Of a stretch of DNA of 42,004 bases, positions 7,744 to 17,701 are shown piece after piece; the first letter of the stretch is position 1; every line of letters starts with the position of its first letter. A model generated the notes under the pieces. The model was not told where the DNA came from. It worked only from the letters and a program-made list of their open reading frames with translations, and ran no database searches. Both the position numbers and the translations under genes were made by a program. Source of the stretch: Sphingomonas echinoides. GTDB taxonomy: Bacteria > Pseudomonadota > Alphaproteobacteria > Sphingomonadales > Sphingomonadaceae. The stretch lies in the NCBI RefSeq assembly GCF_029623395.1, contig NZ_JAPYKK010000038.1, positions 1 through 42,004 of the forward strand, read 5' to 3'.

Positions 7744-8571
7744 TTATTGTTCGCGCGTGGTCAGGAAAAGGTCGCGCGTCCGCCCCATACGGACCTCGCT
7801 GCCCGGCTCGAGCATCGCGGGTTCGCCGTCGAACAGCGCGAGCGCGGGTTTCTTGCCGGCAGTGCGAAAGCTGGTCGCGTGGCACTGCGTCACCTCAGAC
7901 GCGGCGACCCAGTCCCCGGTCAGCCATTCCCAGCCCAGCCGCGTGATGCTCCGGAAATCGCGCGCGTCGATCGCCGCGATGTCGAGCCGGTCGTCCTCGG
8001 CGCGCACCAGCACCGCCTGCGCGCCGGGTTTCAGTCCGGGCACACCCTCCAGCCGGATGCCCTTGCCGAAGGTCCGGCTCCACGCATGCTTCAGCGCTCG
8101 GCCCAAACCGCGCAGGCTCCCGCTCCGCACGATCTCGCGCGCCCGGACCCAGCTCGCGGCAGGCCCGAGGATCAGCCCGACGAACGCCCGGTTCTCCCCC
8201 ACTTGCGCGAACGGCAAGGCGGTCTTGCGCGCGCGGTCGTGCGCCGCGGCGATGATCTTCGCGGGATCGGTCCCGCCATGGAGCAATTTCGCGAGCAGGT
8301 TCATCGTCCCCCCCGGCAAAATCAGGATCGCGCCCTGCCAGTCGAGCAGCGCGGTCACCGCCGCGTTGATCGTCCCGTCGCCCGCGAAGAGCACCGCAGT
8401 ATCCACCCCCGCCGCGTCGAGCGATCGCGCGGTGGGCAGCGGCTCGTCCGGGAAAGCGGTGCGCCCGGCGAGCGTCAGCCCATGCTCGTTGCAGATCGTC
8501 TCGAGCGCCTTGGCCTTGGCGGGAGTCGCCGTTCCCGATTTCGGGTTGGTGATGAACCACACAGTCTTCAT
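7744..8571 (-). CDS. Diacylglycerol/lipid kinase family protein
   Basis: The 275-residue protein belongs to the DAGK catalytic-domain family. The N-terminus has the nucleotide-binding start TNPKSGT, then FAGDGTINAAVTALL (equivalent to the usual GGDGT loop) and LPGGTMNLLAK. Family members phosphorylate diacylglycerol, sphingosine or related lipids with ATP; the lipid cannot be deduced. A sphingolipid role would be plausible in a sphingomonad but is speculation. It is first in a two-gene unit with the metallophosphoesterase (stop-to-start gap of 12 bp) and divergent from the OPT transporter 114 bp away. Confidence 0.88.
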   Translation of the reverse strand: MKTVWFITNPKSGTATPAKAKALETICNEHGLTLAGRTAFPDEPLPTARSLDAAGVDTAVLFAGDGTINAAVTALLDWQGAILILPGGTMNLLAKLLHGGTDPAKIIAAAHDRARKTALPFAQVGENRAFVGLILGPAASWVRAREIVRSGSLRGLGRALKHAWSRTFGKGIRLEGVPGLKPGAQAVLVRAEDDRLDIAAIDARDFRSITRLGWEWLTGDWVAASEVTQCHATSFRTAGKKPALALFDGEPAMLEPGSEVRMGRTRDLFLTTREQ

Positions 8572-8685
8572 GGCCCCGCTAACGCACCAGTCCCCGAAAA
8601 GTCACGCCCGCCCCCAAGACGCCACGACAGCGCGCCGCGCCACAAAATTCTGTCCCGACGCGCGCGCTTTGTGCAACGGTACGCC

Positions 8686-10665
<1,980 letters not shown>

Positions 10666-10864
10666 CGGTCCCCGGAAGTCGGTCATAGCGTCCTGAAGCG
10701 GTTGTTCCGCTGACGCCCAATGCTGGCTGAAGGAGCCGCATTCGCTGAAAATAAACGCGGTGCCTTATTTGTCCGTGCGTCTACCATTCCATGTTGAGTA
10801 ATGGCGCTGCGAACTACGTTGAGTGAAGAGCTATCGTTCCGCGCTATAAACATTGGAGACGCAG

Positions 10865-11218
10865 ATGTTATTCGCTCTGATACTTGCCGCGCTAGCTTCC
10901 CCCACAGACCCGCTCTCGACCACGGTTAGCCTTCAGTGCTTCGTTGGCGAGGACGTCGAACAGCAGCGATTTGCGCTTTTAATCGACCGGAAAGCGCACC
11001 TGATGACAGTAAGTAGCAACCATTTCGAGGCGACGACGATGCCAGTCTCGATCACCCCGAATTCGATCGTTGGACGTGGTCCTATCCACTACAACATGAC
11101 CGGTTACGAGATCACCCTCCCGGATCTTAGAGTTCGCATGACAACGGTGCCCCATATTTGGCCTGGCCCTACGCCAACAATGGTCGCGGAGGGCCGATGC
11201 GTAGGTGACGTCCACTGA
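10865..11218 (+). CDS. Small exported protein of unknown function
   Basis: The 117-residue product begins MLFALILAALASPTDP, a short hydrophobic stretch resembling a signal peptide. The rest is probably beta-rich with two cysteines (one early in LQCFVG, one near the end in GRCVG) that could form a disulphide outside the cytoplasm. ATG 10865 has GGAG 6-10 nt upstream and is preferred over TTG 10853. No family is recognised. Base composition and codon use are visibly less GC-rich than neighbouring genes, and the gene is followed by a repeat cluster, so it may be an acquired accessory gene. Ribosome site and signal sequence argue for a real gene. Confidence 0.55.
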   Translation: MLFALILAALASPTDPLSTTVSLQCFVGEDVEQQRFALLIDRKAHLMTVSSNHFEATTMPVSITPNSIVGRGPIHYNMTGYEITLPDLRVRMTTVPHIWPGPTPTMVAEGRCVGDVH

Positions 11219-11350
11219 CGCGCAGCAACAGGCCCGTGTAACGTCGGATACAGAAGCCTGTCATTCTCGTACCCGGATGGTCCGCTTTCCGCCAACTATT
11301 GCCGTTCAGCCTGATGCATCAGGGAGCGCACATTTCACACCTCACGTCCA

Positions 11351-11426
11351 CCACCGTTCGTTTCGAGCGAAGTCGAGAAACCTACGCCGTGCCAAGTTTC
11401 CCGACTACGCTTGAAACGAACGGTGG
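11351..11426. repeat. Second CCGTTCGTTTCGAGC inverted repeat
   Basis: Arms at 11351-11368 and 11409-11426 match over 18 bp with one mismatch. The inner arm sequence is the same as in the 5518-5587 copy, while the centre differs. The shared arms and unrelated centres define a repeat family. Confidence 0.85.
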
Positions 11427-11530
11427 GGCGTAGCGCACGAAAAGCCACCGACCGTTCTCCTGCAAAAGCAGGCGTGCAGGGCAGCAAACGCCACACGCGT
11501 AATCCTGGGTTCCGGGGCATCCCCCGTCAT

Positions 11531-11610
11531 CCTCGCGAACGCGGGGATCCATACTGGCTGACGGCGCAGGACACGACGGGCGGTACTAATGGATTCCCGC
11601 CGTCGCGAGG
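11531..11610. repeat. Imperfect inverted repeat, CCTCGCGAACGCGGGGATCCA type
   Basis: The left arm at 11531-11551 and the inverted right arm at 11590-11610 agree at 18 of 21 positions, with a 38-bp centre. Elements with GTCATCC...GCGGGGATCC arms are common between genes in GC-rich proteobacteria. No coding capacity. Confidence 0.75.
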
Positions 11611-11662
11611 CCTCCAAATAAGGCAATCGGAGATTTGATCGGCACACTCACCCCAAAAGTTG

Positions 11663-11755
11663 CCGTCATGCTGAACTTGTTTCAGCATCCACCGTGCAAC
11701 AGGCACAGTCCGGACTCGCGGAGGGCTGGATCCTGAAACAAGTTCAGGATGACGG
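11663..11755. repeat. Palindrome-of-palindromes, CTGAACTTGTTTCAG type
   Basis: Arms of 28 bp (11663-11690 and 11728-11755) are inverted copies of each other, and each arm is itself a hairpin (ATGCTGAA/TTCAGCAT on the left, ATCCTGAA/TTCAGGAT on the right). The two arms differ at two positions that keep base pairing inside each arm. The total length is 93 bp with a 37-bp centre. Confidence 0.85.
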
Positions 11756-11875
11756 ACGGTTTTGTAGAACGCTCGCCTCCGCGGGAATGAAGAAGAAAAG
11801 GCTTGGCGCCGCCGCCCCCTCCCCACCGTCGACCCCGAGCGGAGCAGCCCACACCGGCCACCCCACCCAAAACCG

Positions 11876-13156
11876 CTATTCCATCGCCTCCAGCAGCGAC
11901 CCGATCGGAATGAACGCAAACGCCACCGAACTGTCCGCCACGCCATACGGCACGAACAGCGTGTCCCCATGCCGGATCGCGCCGCACGTATAGACCACGT
12001 TGGGCACATACCCCTCGCGGTCCTGGTTCGCCGCCGCGAGGATCGGCTCGCGCGTCCGGCCGATCACTTTCGACGGATCCGCCTTATCCAGAAGCACCGC
12101 GCCGATCGCGTATTTGCGCATCGCGCCCACGCCATGCGTCAGTAGCAACCAGCCCTCGTCAAGCTCGATCGGCGGGCCGCAATTGCCGATTTGCACCAGC
12201 TCCCACGGGAACGCCGGGGTCAGCAGCTTCTGCCCCTCGTCCCAATGCGTCAGCGTGTCCGATTTGAGCAGGAACAGATTCTCGCCATCCTGCCGGCCGA
12301 TCATCATATACTGCCCGCCGACCTTGCGCGGGAACAGCGCCATGCCCTTGTTGCGTGCGGCCGGGCCGGTCATCGGCACCAGATCGAACGCGCGGAAGTC
12401 GCGGGTGCGCATCAGTTCGGACTGGATCACCGAGCCGTTATACGCGGTATAGGTGCCGAGCCACTCGACCGTCCCGTCGTCATGCGTGAAGTGGACGAGG
12501 CGAAGATCCTCCAGCCCCTTCGATTGCGCGGCGGTGATCGGGAAGATCACCGTGCCCGACAGCGTCGAGTCGCGATGGCGGAACACCGTGATCGGCCCCT
12601 CGGGGAGCGTTTCCTCATCGATCCCGACCGCATCGGTCGCGGTCGCGAACGGCGGCTCGGGCGCAAGCTTCAGCTGGTTGCCGTCGGTGATGATGCCCTC
12701 GCGGAACGCAACCGAGGAAATGTGCCCCTCGCCCACGGCACGCAGCGACATCAGGATGCGCTGCGATCCGGCGGGCATGCCCGACTGGTCGAAATGCGGC
12801 ACCGCGCTCGGGTTCATCAGCGCGGCGGCGGCATAGCTGTACTCGTGGCAGAAATAAGCGCCAATCAACTGGCGCTTCTCGTCGCCGATCTCGCTGCCGT
12901 CGATCCCGAGCATGTCCTCGATCTCGTCGTAGCGCGTCATGAAGACGCGCCGTGTCTGCCAGTGGCGCGCCTCAAAATCCTTCAGCACGAGTTCGAGTTC
13001 GGCCCGCGTCTGCGCCGCGTCGAGCGACATCACCGCCGCAACGATGCGTTCCGTCCGGCTTCCGCCATTGCGCGACCACGCAAGGTGGAATGGCCGGACG
13101 ACCACTCGTGATGGGTCTGCGTGCAACCGCAGGGCATGCTGGAACAGCTCAATCAC
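11876..13156 (-). CDS. Glycoside hydrolase family 130-like enzyme
   Basis: This 426-residue cytosolic protein looks like a GH130 five-bladed beta-propeller. It has repeated blade-like strands such as SGTVIFPITAAQSKGLEDLRLVHFTHDDGTVEWLGTYTAYNG, RNKGMALFPRKVGGQYMMIGRQDGENLFL, and late WLLLTHGVGAMRKYAIGAVLLD. GH130 enzymes phosphorolyse or hydrolyse beta-mannosides (mannosylglucose, beta-1,2- or beta-1,4-mannooligosaccharides). Which activity applies cannot be read here. The start is taken as GTG 13156 (AGG upstream); no ATG is near. It lies 45 bp downstream of a GT4 glycosyltransferase on the same strand, a pairing that suggests making or recycling a mannose-containing glycan. Confidence 0.85.
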   Translation of the reverse strand: MIELFQHALRLHADPSRVVVRPFHLAWSRNGGSRTERIVAAVMSLDAAQTRAELELVLKDFEARHWQTRRVFMTRYDEIEDMLGIDGSEIGDEKRQLIGAYFCHEYSYAAAALMNPSAVPHFDQSGMPAGSQRILMSLRAVGEGHISSVAFREGIITDGNQLKLAPEPPFATATDAVGIDEETLPEGPITVFRHRDSTLSGTVIFPITAAQSKGLEDLRLVHFTHDDGTVEWLGTYTAYNGSVIQSELMRTRDFRAFDLVPMTGPAARNKGMALFPRKVGGQYMMIGRQDGENLFLLKSDTLTHWDEGQKLLTPAFPWELVQIGNCGPPIELDEGWLLLTHGVGAMRKYAIGAVLLDKADPSKVIGRTREPILAAANQDREGYVPNVVYTCGAIRHGDTLFVPYGVADSSVAFAFIPIGSLLEAME

Positions 13157-13201
13157 ACGTAATAGCCTCGTTCAACGCCTTCGGCGGCGTCGCGAGCGAG
13201 G

Positions 13202-15475
13202 CTACGCGACGGCGCTATGGGGTCCTGCCACGCTTTCCGTACGCTTTGCCAGCCCCGAAATCGTGCAATTCGCCATTTGTAGCGCCAGGATCGACTCTGC
13301 CCCCTGGTTTCGGTTGAGTCCGGTCGGCATCAATCCGTCGAAACACCCGCCATCCTGGGACGTTGCCAGCGGCAAATCGAGATCATTGGCGCCGAGATAC
13401 CAGCGATACGCCTTACCCGCTTCTTCCACCCAGCGGAGGTCGTCCGACGCAAGATACGCCGCATGACACGCATCGATCGCCGCTTGCGCTTCGAGCGGCT
13501 GCTGGTCGAACTGGAGCGGCTCGGCATAGACCCGCCCGAAGCTTTCGCTGCCAACCGCGCGGAAGCGGCCCTCGGGCGAGGTCTGCTTGCCGACGATCCA
13601 GTCGAGCGTGGTCAGCCCGCACTTGACGAACTCGGGGCGATCGAGCGCGATCCCGGCGCGGATCAGCGCTTCCGGCAGACGCGCATTGTCATAGGCAAGA
13701 ACGATTTCGAACCATTCCCACTCCGGACGCCGCGCGACTTCGAGCAAGGCACACAGCTCGTCGCCGTAGCGCGCAAGGATCTGCTTCGACAAAGCATGCC
13801 CCGGATGCGCATCGAGCATCGCCGCCGCCCCGAGCATCGCAAAACCATGCGCGCGCGGGGAGCCAAGCTCCATCGTGATCGACGCAGTCATGTCGAACAT
13901 CCGCACCGCCCAGTCCCGATGCTTCGATGACTGCGCATCGCGCGCCGTCACGCCGAGCGCCCACAGCGTGCGACCGTTCGAATCTTCCGATCCAGTGTCT
14001 TCGCACCAGGTCCGGTCGAAGTTCATGAAGTTACGGAAACGTCGCGCCTCCGGGTTCCACGCATATTGGACGAACGATGCGTAGATCGTCATCCACTTGT
14101 CGCGCTGGACCTCGTCCATGTCGGGCATCTGGCTGACCAGCATCAGCGCGCGCGCATTGTCGTCGATGCAATAGCCGTGGCGACGATCCGGAACCGAATA
14201 GATCGAATGCTGGAGCATCCCCGTCGAGTCGCTCATCCGCTCGACCGCCGCAAAATCGGGGGTCAGCGGCGTGAACGAGGTGCTGGAGCCGTGTAACCGA
14301 CGCGGCTTGGCAGCAACCATCCCGGCGATCTCGCGCATCGCGACTTCGGCGAGACGCGGCCAGATCATCGTGCGACCGCGCGCATAGGCACGCTCCTGCA
14401 ACCGCGTGCGATTGCGGTCATTGCCGAGCAAAGCGATGATTTCGCGCGCGAACGCGTCCGAATCGCTGAAGTCGACCAGCACGCCATGCCCGTCCGCAAG
14501 GATTTCGGTGGCATGGACGTACGGCGTCGAAACGACCGCCTTACCCACGCCGACGGCGTAGCTGAGCGTGCCCGACGTGATCTGCGCCGGGTTCAGATAC
14601 GGCGTCGCGTAGATGTCGGCGGCCTGGAGATAATCGATCAATTCGTCATGCTCGAGGAAGGCATCGATGAACTGGATGTTGTCCGACACGCCCAGCTTCT
14701 CGGCGAGCGCCTTGAGGCCGTCGCGATACTTCTCGCCCTCATAGGCGACGAGGTTCGGATGCGTAGCGCCCAGCACCGTGTACAGCGTCTCGGGATGTGC
14801 GGCGACGATCTTGGGCAGCGCCTCGATCATCACTTCGATCCCCTTGCCCGGCGCGAGCAGACCGAAGGTCAGCACGACCTTGCGCCCTTCCCAGCCGAAG
14901 CGCGGCTTGAGCGAATCGGGCTGGACGAAATCGCGATCCGGCACGCCATGCGGGATCATCACGATCGACCGGCCGCTGGCACCATAGACGCGCTCGAGGA
15001 TTTCCCGGCCGCGCTCCGCCATCACGACGACACGCGACGCACGTTGCAGCAAACCTTCCATGACTCGACGCTGATCGGCGTCAGGCTTCTCCAGAATCGT
15101 GTGCAAAGTGACAATAACCGGCAGCGAAACGCGGTCGAGCAGCGCCAGGATATGCTCCCCGGCGACCCCGCCGAAGATGCCATATTCATGTTGCAACCAG
15201 ATCGCCTGCGCCCCGCTCGCCTCGATTTCGCGCGCGGCATCGAGATACGCGCTGCGGTCCTGATCGGGGATGCTGCGCGTCACTTCGGGCGGATATTCGT
15301 ACCGGCCGGGGTGGTCGTCCATCGCGTAAATATCGATGTCGAGGTCGGGAAACCGACCCTTCAATGCGGTAAACGTGTCCGTCGTATATGTTGCAAGGCC
15401 GCATTTCCGAGGCAGGAAATTGCCGATCAGTGCAAGGTGATCGATCGGGGTCACGACATCTGCCAAGTGCACCAT
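13202..15475 (-). CDS. GT4 glycosyltransferase with extra C-terminal helical domain
   Basis: The protein has 757 residues. Residues 1-380 form a GT-B glycosyltransferase of the GT4 type: PRKCGLATYT at 22-31 (glycine-rich acceptor loop), LTFGLLAPGKGIEVMIEALPK around 202-222, and the donor-binding stretch SGTLSYAVGVGKAVVSTPY at 301-319. Residues 400-757 are a separate region, rich in predicted helices, with HGYCIDDNARALML and repeated acidic/aromatic segments, resembling an alpha/alpha-toroid glycosidase-like fold. The frame opens 20 codons earlier, but ATG 15475 has AGGA 8-12 nt upstream. A 14-bp palindrome (15497-15510) lies just upstream. It is co-oriented with the GH130 gene. Donor and acceptor are unknown; mannose is a guess from the partner. 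Confidence 0.85.
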   Translation of the reverse strand: MVHLADVVTPIDHLALIGNFLPRKCGLATYTTDTFTALKGRFPDLDIDIYAMDDHPGRYEYPPEVTRSIPDQDRSAYLDAAREIEASGAQAIWLQHEYGIFGGVAGEHILALLDRVSLPVIVTLHTILEKPDADQRRVMEGLLQRASRVVVMAERGREILERVYGASGRSIVMIPHGVPDRDFVQPDSLKPRFGWEGRKVVLTFGLLAPGKGIEVMIEALPKIVAAHPETLYTVLGATHPNLVAYEGEKYRDGLKALAEKLGVSDNIQFIDAFLEHDELIDYLQAADIYATPYLNPAQITSGTLSYAVGVGKAVVSTPYVHATEILADGHGVLVDFSDSDAFAREIIALLGNDRNRTRLQERAYARGRTMIWPRLAEVAMREIAGMVAAKPRRLHGSSTSFTPLTPDFAAVERMSDSTGMLQHSIYSVPDRRHGYCIDDNARALMLVSQMPDMDEVQRDKWMTIYASFVQYAWNPEARRFRNFMNFDRTWCEDTGSEDSNGRTLWALGVTARDAQSSKHRDWAVRMFDMTASITMELGSPRAHGFAMLGAAAMLDAHPGHALSKQILARYGDELCALLEVARRPEWEWFEIVLAYDNARLPEALIRAGIALDRPEFVKCGLTTLDWIVGKQTSPEGRFRAVGSESFGRVYAEPLQFDQQPLEAQAAIDACHAAYLASDDLRWVEEAGKAYRWYLGANDLDLPLATSQDGGCFDGLMPTGLNRNQGAESILALQMANCTISGLAKRTESVAGPHSAVA

Positions 15476-15496
15476 GCTCGTAATCCTAAGAGTGAA

Positions 15497-15510
15497 AGGG
15501 GAATTCCCCT
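15497..15510. promoter_or_regulatory. 14-bp perfect palindrome upstream of the GT4 gene
   Basis: AGGGGAATTCCCCT lies 22 bp upstream of ATG 15475 in the promoter/leader region of the GT4-GH130 pair. A perfect palindrome in this position could be an operator, but no regulator is known for it. Confidence 0.3.
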
Positions 15511-15641
15511 CAGCTGTCACGAAACGAACGGCCAAGTTTCAATATGGTTGCAGAAATGTTGCGCCGCAGCAAAAGATTCGCGTTAATCGATGTTAATCCC
15601 GCGCCAGTCCGAATGCACCACCCTGGAGGACGGTCCATGCG

Positions 15642-16088
15642 TCAGCCGCGCCCGCGATATCCGGGCACGTCCTGCGGCGGCAGCCACAGCCGCTCGGGCG
15701 GTGGCCCGGACTGCCAGAAGACGTCGATCGGGATCCCGCCGCGCGGATACCAATATCCCCCGATCCGAAGCCATTGCGGCTGCATTTCCGCAAACAATCG
15801 CTCGCCGATGCCGACCGTGCAATCCTCGTGAAAACCCTGATGGTTGCGGAAAGCCCCGAGAAACAATTTGAGCGATTTGGATTCGACGATCGTCTCGGCC
15901 GGCGCATAATCGATCACCAGATGCGCGAAATCAGGCTGGCCGGTGACCGGACACAGCGAGGTGAATTCAGGAACCGCGAACCGCACGAGATACAGGGATC
16001 CAACGCGCGGATTGGGAACGTAATCGAGCACCGCCGCTTCTGGTGAAGCAGGCAGCGCACTCGTCTGGCCAAGATGCAATGGGGTCAT
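15642..16088 (-). CDS. queF: NADPH-dependent 7-cyano-7-deazaguanine reductase
   Basis: QueF reduces preQ0 to preQ1 in queuosine biosynthesis. The 148-residue protein is the short single-domain type. The catalytic Cys is C46 in EFTSLCPVTGQPDFA; the QueF substrate motif is ESKSLKLFLGAFRNHQ, followed by HEDC. ATG 16088 starts MTPLHLGQTS; an upstream in-frame start adds two residues only. It is divergent from the photolyase, with 29 bp between starts. No other queuosine genes are in the window and no preQ1 riboswitch was recognised. Confidence 0.95.
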   Translation of the reverse strand: MTPLHLGQTSALPASPEAAVLDYVPNPRVGSLYLVRFAVPEFTSLCPVTGQPDFAHLVIDYAPAETIVESKSLKLFLGAFRNHQGFHEDCTVGIGERLFAEMQPQWLRIGGYWYPRGGIPIDVFWQSGPPPERLWLPPQDVPGYRGRG

Positions 16089-16117
16089 GCACAAGAGATA
16101 GGAGACCGGACGCCGAA

Positions 16118-17671
16118 ATGGAACTGCCGCCCCTCACGTTGATCCCGATCCTGGGCGACCAGCTTTCGCTCGGCCTGTCGTCGCTGCGGGGCGCCGATCC
16201 CGCGACGGCGCGCCTGTTGATGATGGAGGTCGCCGACGAAACGACCTACGTCCGCCACCACAAGCAGAAGATCGCGTTCATCCTATCCGCGATGCGGCAC
16301 CATGCCGAACTGCTGCGCGAACAGGGCTGGACGGTCGACTATGTCGCGCTGGACGACCCCGATTCGACCGGCAGCTTCACCGGCGAGGTCGCGCGCGCGG
16401 TCGGACGGCATGATCCTGCACGGATCGTCGTCACCGAAGCGGGCGAATGGCGCGTCCGCGCGATGCTCGACGCGTGGGAAACGCTGTTCGGCATTCCGGT
16501 CGAGATCCGCAGCGACGACCGCTTCATTGCCACCCACGCCGAGTTCGCAACTTGGGCGGAGGAGCGCAAGCAGCTCCGAATGGAGTATTTTTACAGAGAC
16601 ATGCGCCGCAAGACCGGGCTGCTGATGGACGGCAAGGACCCCGTCGGCGGCCAATGGAATTTCGACCACGACAATCGCAAGCCGGCCAAGGCCGACCTGC
16701 TGATGCCGCGCCCCTTACGCTTCCCGCCCGATGCGATCACGCAGGACGTGCTCGCGCTCGTCGCGGAGCGGTTCGCGGATCATCCCGGCAGCCTCGACAG
16801 CTTCGCCTGGGCGGTGACCGCGCACGATGCCGAACGCCAGCAGAAGCAGTTCCTCGACCATGCGCTCGCCGGGTTCGGCGACTATCAGGACGCGATGCTG
16901 ACCGGCGAGCCCAGCCTGTGGCACTCACTGCTCTCCCCGTATCTCAACGCCGGGCTGCTCGACCCGCTGGCGCTGTGCCGCGCGGTCGAAGAACGGTATC
17001 GCGCGGGCAAGGTGCCGATCAACGCGGCGGAGGGATTCATCCGCCAGATCATCGGTTGGCGCGAATATGTCCGCGGCATCTATTGGCGCGAAGGCCCGGA
17101 TTACGCGCACCGCAACGCGCTGGATGCGAAGCGCGCGCTCCCCGCCTTCTACTGGACCGGCGAGACCGACATGCACTGCCTCGCCGAATCGATCGGGCAG
17201 ACGCTGGAGAACGCGCACGCGCACCACATCCAGCGATTGATGGTCACGGGCACCTTCGCCCTACTGATCGGCGCGGACCCGCATGCCGTCCATTTGTGGT
17301 ATCTCGAAATATATATCGACGCGTACGAATGGGTCGAATTGCCCAACACGCTTGGCATGAGCCAGTTCGCCGACGGCGGCCTGCTCGGATCCAAACCCTA
17401 TGCGGCAAGCGGCGCGTACATCAACAAGATGTCCGATTACTGCAAGAGTTGCCGCTACGACGTCCGCCAACGGACCGGCCCCGACGCCTGCCCGTTCAAC
17501 GCGCTTTACTGGGACTTCGTCATCCGCCACGAGGACACGCTTGCGCGCAACCCGCGGATGGCGATGCCCTATCGCACCTGGGCCAAGATGGACGAAGCGA
17601 CCCAAAGCGAGATCCGCGACTCGGCAAAAGCCTTTCTCGACCGTCTCGACGCCGCCGCAGAGGCGTATTAG
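16118..17671 (+). CDS. FeS-type (6-4) photolyase / cryptochrome (PhrB-like)
   Basis: This 517-residue flavoprotein belongs to the bacterial FeS-BCP photolyase-cryptochrome group, which repairs (6-4) photoproducts or acts in light signalling. The N-terminal Rossmann domain begins LTLIPILGDQLS. The C-terminal FAD domain has FIRQIIGWREYVRGIYW and HHIQRLMVTGTFALL. Four cysteines, C354, C442, C445 and C458 (in HCLAES, YCKSCRYD, DACPF), have spacings of 88, 3 and 13, the pattern of the [4Fe-4S] ligands in Agrobacterium PhrB. ATG 16118 is preferred over the upstream in-frame ATG 16043, which overlaps queF. Repair versus photoreceptor role is not settled by sequence. Confidence 0.93.
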   Translation: MELPPLTLIPILGDQLSLGLSSLRGADPATARLLMMEVADETTYVRHHKQKIAFILSAMRHHAELLREQGWTVDYVALDDPDSTGSFTGEVARAVGRHDPARIVVTEAGEWRVRAMLDAWETLFGIPVEIRSDDRFIATHAEFATWAEERKQLRMEYFYRDMRRKTGLLMDGKDPVGGQWNFDHDNRKPAKADLLMPRPLRFPPDAITQDVLALVAERFADHPGSLDSFAWAVTAHDAERQQKQFLDHALAGFGDYQDAMLTGEPSLWHSLLSPYLNAGLLDPLALCRAVEERYRAGKVPINAAEGFIRQIIGWREYVRGIYWREGPDYAHRNALDAKRALPAFYWTGETDMHCLAESIGQTLENAHAHHIQRLMVTGTFALLIGADPHAVHLWYLEIYIDAYEWVELPNTLGMSQFADGGLLGSKPYAASGAYINKMSDYCKSCRYDVRQRTGPDACPFNALYWDFVIRHEDTLARNPRMAMPYRTWAKMDEATQSEIRDSAKAFLDRLDAAAEAY

Positions 17672-17701
17672 GCTCCCGAAAACACACAAGGGAGACGCGG
17701 T

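Larger units (their letters stand above)
11219..11875. other. Gene-free, repeat-rich intergenic stretch
   Basis: No supported gene lies in these 657 bp. They hold three different palindromic repeats (11351-11426, 11531-11610, 11663-11755). The remainder, including a fragment CTCCGCGGGAATGA at about 11777 that resembles another repeat end, carries no recognisable promoter or RNA. Short open frames on both strands are repeat translations. Confidence 0.75.

Noticed and set aside
7519..8685. In-frame 389-codon extension upstream of the OPT transporter
   Set aside because: The stretch runs opposite to the lipid kinase and phosphoesterase genes; transporter homology begins at ATG 8686.
15642..16088. 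preQ1 riboswitch before queF
   Set aside because: The gap to the divergent gene is only 29 bp and no preQ1-type pseudoknot pattern is visible.
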